Of a DNA stretch of 8,657 nt, positions 6,054 through 8,657 are shown one piece after another. The stretch is from positions 1-8,657 of the forward strand of contig JADGNT010000170.1 in the NCBI GenBank assembly GCA_017883345.1, in the 5' to 3' direction. Every line of letters starts with the position of its first letter. Positions within the stretch are counted from its first letter, which is position 1. Under the pieces are notes generated by a model, which ran no database searches, was not told where the DNA came from, and was given only the letters and a program-made list of their open reading frames with translations. This DNA is from Candidatus Solibacter sp. GTDB taxonomy: Bacteria > Acidobacteriota > Terriglobia > Bryobacterales > Bryobacteraceae. Both the position numbers and the translations under genes were made by a program.

Positions 6054-7445
6054 ATGGAACAGAAACTGAAGATCGCCGTCTTCATCGATTTCGACAATAT
6101 CGAAATCGGCGTGAAGAGCACCCTGCATCGCGAGTTCGACGTCGCGGCCGTGCTCGATGCGCTCAAGGAACGCGGCGAAATTGTCACGAAGTTTGCGTAC
6201 GCGAACTGGGGCAGGCAGGAATCCGCTACACGCGCGCTCAGCGAGCACGCCGTGCAGATGGTTCAGCGTGACCCCTCACCGCGCGGCGACAAGAACGGCG
6301 CCGACATCAACCTGGCTCTCGATGCTCTCGAGATGGCCTTCACTCACGATCACATCAACGCCTACGCCATCGTCTCTGGCGATAGCGATTTCATCGCGCT
6401 GGTCAACAAGCTCAAGCAGTATGACAAGCGCATCTTCGTGGTCGGCGGCCGCGCGTTCACCAGCACAATTCTGCAAAAGAATTGTCACGAGTTCGTGGCC
6501 TACGAATCCGTCATGGACGATCGCCCGCGTGCCTCCGGCCACCAGCCAAAGGAACAGCAGCAGCAGGCGCCGCCGCCGCCGCCGCAGCAGCAGCAGCAGC
6601 AACACCAGCCGCAGCAGCAGCCGCATTCCGACCGGCCCGAAAAGCAGCCGCCACCCCAACAACAACAACAGCAGCAGCAACAGCGCCAATCGCACAAGCG
6701 CGTGGCGCTCGATCTGGCGCAAGCCATGCCGCTGGTGGAACGCGCCCTCGGCGTCCTCGAACGCCGCGAAGTCCGCCCCCAGCTTGGTCTGCTCAAGAGC
6801 ACCATGCTGCAGCTCGATTCCACCTTCAATGAGAAGGCCTACGGCGCCAATTCCTTCACCGATTTCGTGGAGAGATTGCAGAAGGCCGATTACGTCGAGG
6901 TCACCGGCGGCGAAGGCCGCTACATGATCCGCATGAAGGGCGGCGGCGCTCCCGAAAAGCCCGGCTCCAAACCCGAAGAGGCCATCCCGCTGCTGCGCGA
7001 CATCCTCGAGATTCATCGTCTCGACGTCGATTCCGGCTCCACCGCCGACGAACTCTTCGATTGGGTCAAGCAGGAGCGTCCCAACTTCGAGCCGCGCGAC
7101 TACGGCTTCCAGGAGTTCAGCGAGCTGCTGAACTATGCGCAGGATAAGGGCTTGGTGCGCAACCAGGTGGACGAAGAACGCGGCCTCGTCGTGTTCCTCG
7201 GCACCGAGTTCCATCCGCCGGCGGCGCCGCCGCAGCCGGTAGAGGTGAGCCCCGCCGAGGACGAGGAGGTCGACGAACCGCAACCGCTCGTGCCCGGGCA
7301 GCCCACCGCCACCGGCGAGATCCCGATTCCCGAGCTGCCTCCCAAGGTGCAGCGCCGCCCCCGCGCCCCGCGCAAGACGCCGGCTCCCGGCAGCGAAGGT
7401 CAGAAGAAGCGTCCAACCTCGCGCCCCCGCAAGAAAAATACCTAA
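6054..7445 (+). CDS. NYN-domain (PIN-like) protein with OST-HTH/LOTUS modules
   Basis: Predicted cytoplasmic RNA-binding protein and possible metal-dependent ribonuclease, 463 residues. The N-terminal NYN domain of the limkain-b1/LabA type (about 5-150) shows FIDFDNI (10-16, D12 and D14), KNGADINLALD (80-90, D84) and VSGDSDF (107-113, D110 and D112), the acidic cluster expected of an active PIN-like nuclease. A linker (about 163-213) is rich in glutamine and proline, with 25 Gln among residues 168-212. An OST-HTH-like module spans about 219-296 (from DLAQAMPLVERAL to GRYMIRMK). A second is likely at about 306-384 (AIPLLRDILEIH to LVVFLGTEF). An acidic-proline segment follows, then a Lys/Arg-rich tail (432-463) suited to nucleic acid binding. 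OST-HTH domains bind RNA in other proteins. The target here is unknown. It forms its own unit between the tyrA terminator and the terminator at 7452. Confidence 0.88.
   Translation: MEQKLKIAVFIDFDNIEIGVKSTLHREFDVAAVLDALKERGEIVTKFAYANWGRQESATRALSEHAVQMVQRDPSPRGDKNGADINLALDALEMAFTHDHINAYAIVSGDSDFIALVNKLKQYDKRIFVVGGRAFTSTILQKNCHEFVAYESVMDDRPRASGHQPKEQQQQAPPPPPQQQQQQHQPQQQPHSDRPEKQPPPQQQQQQQQQRQSHKRVALDLAQAMPLVERALGVLERREVRPQLGLLKSTMLQLDSTFNEKAYGANSFTDFVERLQKADYVEVTGGEGRYMIRMKGGGAPEKPGSKPEEAIPLLRDILEIHRLDVDSGSTADELFDWVKQERPNFEPRDYGFQEFSELLNYAQDKGLVRNQVDEERGLVVFLGTEFHPPAAPPQPVEVSPAEDEEVDEPQPLVPGQPTATGEIPIPELPPKVQRRPRAPRKTPAPGSEGQKKRPTSRPRKKNT
6555..6689 (+). repeat. CAG/CAA/CCG trinucleotide microsatellites (polyQ/polyP)
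   Basis: Runs of CAG (6555-6566), CCG (6570-6584), CAG/CAA (6585-6602), CAG (6612-6620) and CAA/CAG (6657-6683) encode Q4, P5, Q6, Q3 and Q9. All are in frame, so changes in copy number would alter linker length without breaking the protein. Such long glutamine tracts are uncommon in bacteria. Confidence 0.9.
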
Positions 7446-7451
7446 CGCCCC

Positions 7452-7477
7452 GACCGGGGGTAACTCCCCGGTCTTCT
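7452..7477 (+). terminator. Terminator of the NYN gene
   Basis: Arms gaccgggg (7452-7459) and ccccggtc (7466-7473) give an 8-base GC-rich stem with loop gtaact, followed by TTCT. It starts 7 bases after the stop codon. The T-run is short but the position is right. The stem is symmetric and could also serve the convergent gene on the - strand. Confidence 0.65.
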
Positions 7478-7497
7478 CGCCATCTACCAGGAGCGGC

Positions 7498-7559
7498 GCT
7501 CCAGACTGGAGCTTTGCACTTCTGGGACCCCATTCCGCCTCCGCGCCGGTTGAAGGCGG
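7498..7559. repeat. Two hairpins in the convergent intergenic region
   Basis: GCTCCAG (7498-7504) and CTGGAGC (7506-7512) form a near-perfect palindrome around a single A. CCGCCT (7535-7540) and AGGCGG (7554-7559) form a second, looser stem. They lie between two converging genes and look like intergenic repeat debris or bidirectional termination structures. No ORF of note is present in 7446-7575. Confidence 0.45.
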
Positions 7560-7575
7560 CCCAGACACAGGGCAG

Positions 7576-8301
7576 TCAGCGATGCCGTTTAAACTTAAAC
7601 CCGGGCATTCGGGGGCGGCTTCGAGGAGTTTTCGCGGTTGCCTCAGCGCTCTCGTAAGCGATGCAGTCGGCGGCGCCGGTAGCGAGACACAACCGCACGA
7701 TCGTGAGCGCCAGGCTCGCTCGGCCTTCAGGCGGCTTCTGTTTTTCGCGCTCGAATCGGCTTAAGGCATCCAGCAAAGCTTTTTTCGAGTTTATCGGGAG
7801 ACCGGCGCCGCCGGTCATCCAGTACTCACCCAGCGGCATGGTCCGGGTGGCGAGGACCGCATTTCCGTCTTTAAGACTCCGGCTCAAAGCAAGATCCATC
7901 AAGAACAACTCCTCGTTGTTCAGCCCATCCTTGCAGTAGAGGCCAGCGCCTGGCATCGCCGATTTCACCAACAGTATCCGGTATTTCGCTTGGAGGCAGG
8001 CATTCAATATGTAGCTCTCGTCCGTTCCTGGCTTCGCGGGGTGCGCCTCGGAGTAACGCTGGACCATATTCTTGCCGTTCTCATACCAATCGTGGACGCA
8101 ACAGTCCATCAGCACGCTGGACACGTCTTCGTTGTCGAATACGAGCACGCCATTGTGCCGGATGCCGATCGCGTCTCCGATCTCTTCGTATGCCTTCCGC
8201 GGAATCATCTTGACGATTCTTTGGTTCATCTCCACGCAGAGAGCCCGCATGCTTCGGTATCGTTCCACATCCAGCCGAGTAGGAGAAAAGGGAGTGCCCA
8301 T
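7576..8301 (-). CDS. Hypothetical protein, possibly with decayed SEC-C tail
   Basis: I do not recognise a characterised family. The 241-residue frame looks truly coding: mixed hydrophobic and charged segments such as RIVKMIPRKAYEEIGDAIGI (28-47), VLMDCCVHDWYENGKN (63-78), YRILLVKSAMPGAGLYC (107-123) and LGEYWMTGGAGLP (157-169), with no membrane segment or signal peptide. It is mostly alpha-type by eye. The start is the ATG at 8301, because GGAGG (8306-8310, - strand) stands just before it; an upstream in-frame ATG at 8373 would add 24 cysteine-rich residues lacking such a site. The last residues, PRSRPRMPGFKFKRHR, recall the C-terminal SEC-C zinc motif (CPCGSGKKFKRCH type) with every cysteine lost. 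Base composition and codon endings are less GC-rich than the aromatic operon, and the strand is opposite, which hints at a separate origin. Confidence 0.75.
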   Translation of the reverse strand: MGTPFSPTRLDVERYRSMRALCVEMNQRIVKMIPRKAYEEIGDAIGIRHNGVLVFDNEDVSSVLMDCCVHDWYENGKNMVQRYSEAHPAKPGTDESYILNACLQAKYRILLVKSAMPGAGLYCKDGLNNEELFLMDLALSRSLKDGNAVLATRTMPLGEYWMTGGAGLPINSKKALLDALSRFEREKQKPPEGRASLALTIVRLCLATGAADCIAYESAEATAKTPRSRPRMPGFKFKRHR

Positions 8302-8518
8302 GAATCCTCCATTCTGGCAGAAGGAGTCCAGGCAACTCAAGCGCGCGCACAGCCCCAGACTGGATGCGCACACGCGAAAAATCCTTCAACTCCTTATGGA
8401 ATGGGCGTAAGCGGCTGCGTAATCCGCATACTTCTGGTTGCATTAGTACAGCGAAGAGATCTTTCATCGGATGGTCTTTTGCGAAGCTCCATCTTAGCCT
8501 CCGATTGTTACGATCCCG
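8302..8518. other. Intergenic region between two - strand genes
   Basis: This 217-base stretch should hold the leader and promoter of the hypothetical gene. I see no convincing -35/-10 pair, tRNA, hairpin terminator or inverted repeat. The open frames across it on either strand lack family-like features. Confidence 0.4.
8306..8310 (-). promoter_or_regulatory. Ribosome binding site of the - strand hypothetical gene
   Basis: GGAGG read on the - strand lies 4 bases before the ATG at 8301. Spacing is short but acceptable, and it decides the start. Confidence 0.55.
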
Positions 8519-8657
8519 TTAAAAATCGAGTGACACTTCCCTGCGTTTCCCGCGCAAAGGTGCGTTTAAGAACTCCACGAACGGCGTCATGGCCCGAAAA
8601 TGCTTGACCACTTCGGTGTACACTGCGGGCGTGGTCGCCAGATTCGGCGGCAGCTCC
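8519..8657 (-). CDS. 3' end of a - strand gene, cut by the window edge
   Basis: Read on the - strand from the window end, the frame begins ELPPNLATTPAVYTEVVKHF, runs on for a further 25 residues through RAMTPFVEFLN and GKRREV to a final SLDF, and stops at TAA (8519-8521). These 45 codons have mostly G/C third positions at the start and a protein-like mix of residues, unlike the antisense frames. Too little is visible to name a family. It would be co-directional with and upstream of the hypothetical gene ending at 7576, about 217 bases away. The call rests on composition only and could be chance. Confidence 0.5.
   Translation of the reverse strand, partial: ELPPNLATTPAVYTEVVKHFRAMTPFVEFLNAPLRGKRREVSLDF

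Noticed and set aside
6276..7568. Long - strand open frame antisense to the NYN gene
   Set aside because: Poly-leucine runs are simply the antisense reading of CAG repeats; no membrane-protein logic beyond that.
8302..8373. Earlier ATG start for the - strand hypothetical protein
   Set aside because: The 24 extra residues are cysteine-rich and unlike the rest, and GGAGG supports the ATG at 8301.
7990..8607. + strand open frame over the hypothetical gene
   Set aside because: It spans an intergenic gap and the antisense of a better frame, has no ribosome site and no recognisable domain.

Overview
The window carries a compact, high-GC aromatic amino acid biosynthesis operon on the + strand, followed by an RNA-related nuclease-like gene and then a visibly less GC-rich stretch with two genes on the - strand. 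High GC, near-continuous gene overlaps, and the combination of trp genes with a chorismate mutase, a type I-beta DAHP synthase and a monofunctional TyrA suggest an Acidobacteria-like bacterium (Solibacter/Bryobacter type). That placement is inference from gene order and style, not from a search.

Region 1 (66-4842): trpC, trpF, trpB, trpA, an AroQ-type chorismate mutase and a DAHP synthase lie head to tail with overlaps of 1 to 7 bases, mostly ATGA. Together they supply chorismate precursor (DAHP synthase), start the Phe/Tyr branch (chorismate mutase) and finish tryptophan (TrpF, then TrpC, then TrpBA). trpE, trpG and trpD are not visible and may lie upstream of the window. Two gene junctions carry short in-frame tandem duplications: 12-base units at the start of trpF, and 15-base units across the trpB end and trpA start.

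Region 2 (4840-5930): tyrA is separated from the DAHP synthase by a 163-base insert. It is bounded by direct copies of TAGCATGCA that form both the DAHP synthase stop and the tyrA start. The insert holds a 33-base-period duplication and two hairpins, one terminator-like. Without it the junction would be as tight as the rest of the operon. tyrA ends in a perfect Shine-Dalgarno/ATGA overlap that leads only into a 20-codon ORF, perhaps the remnant of a lost downstream gene.

Region 3 (5931-7560): a 463-residue protein with an N-terminal NYN (PIN-like) nuclease domain, a glutamine/proline-rich linker encoded by CAG/CAA/CCG microsatellites, two OST-HTH/LOTUS-like modules and a basic tail. It is preceded by three hairpins in a row and followed by a terminator and further hairpins.

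Region 4 (7576-8657): a - strand hypothetical protein of 241 residues, whose tail may be a decayed SEC-C zinc motif, and the 3' end of another - strand gene that runs off the window edge.
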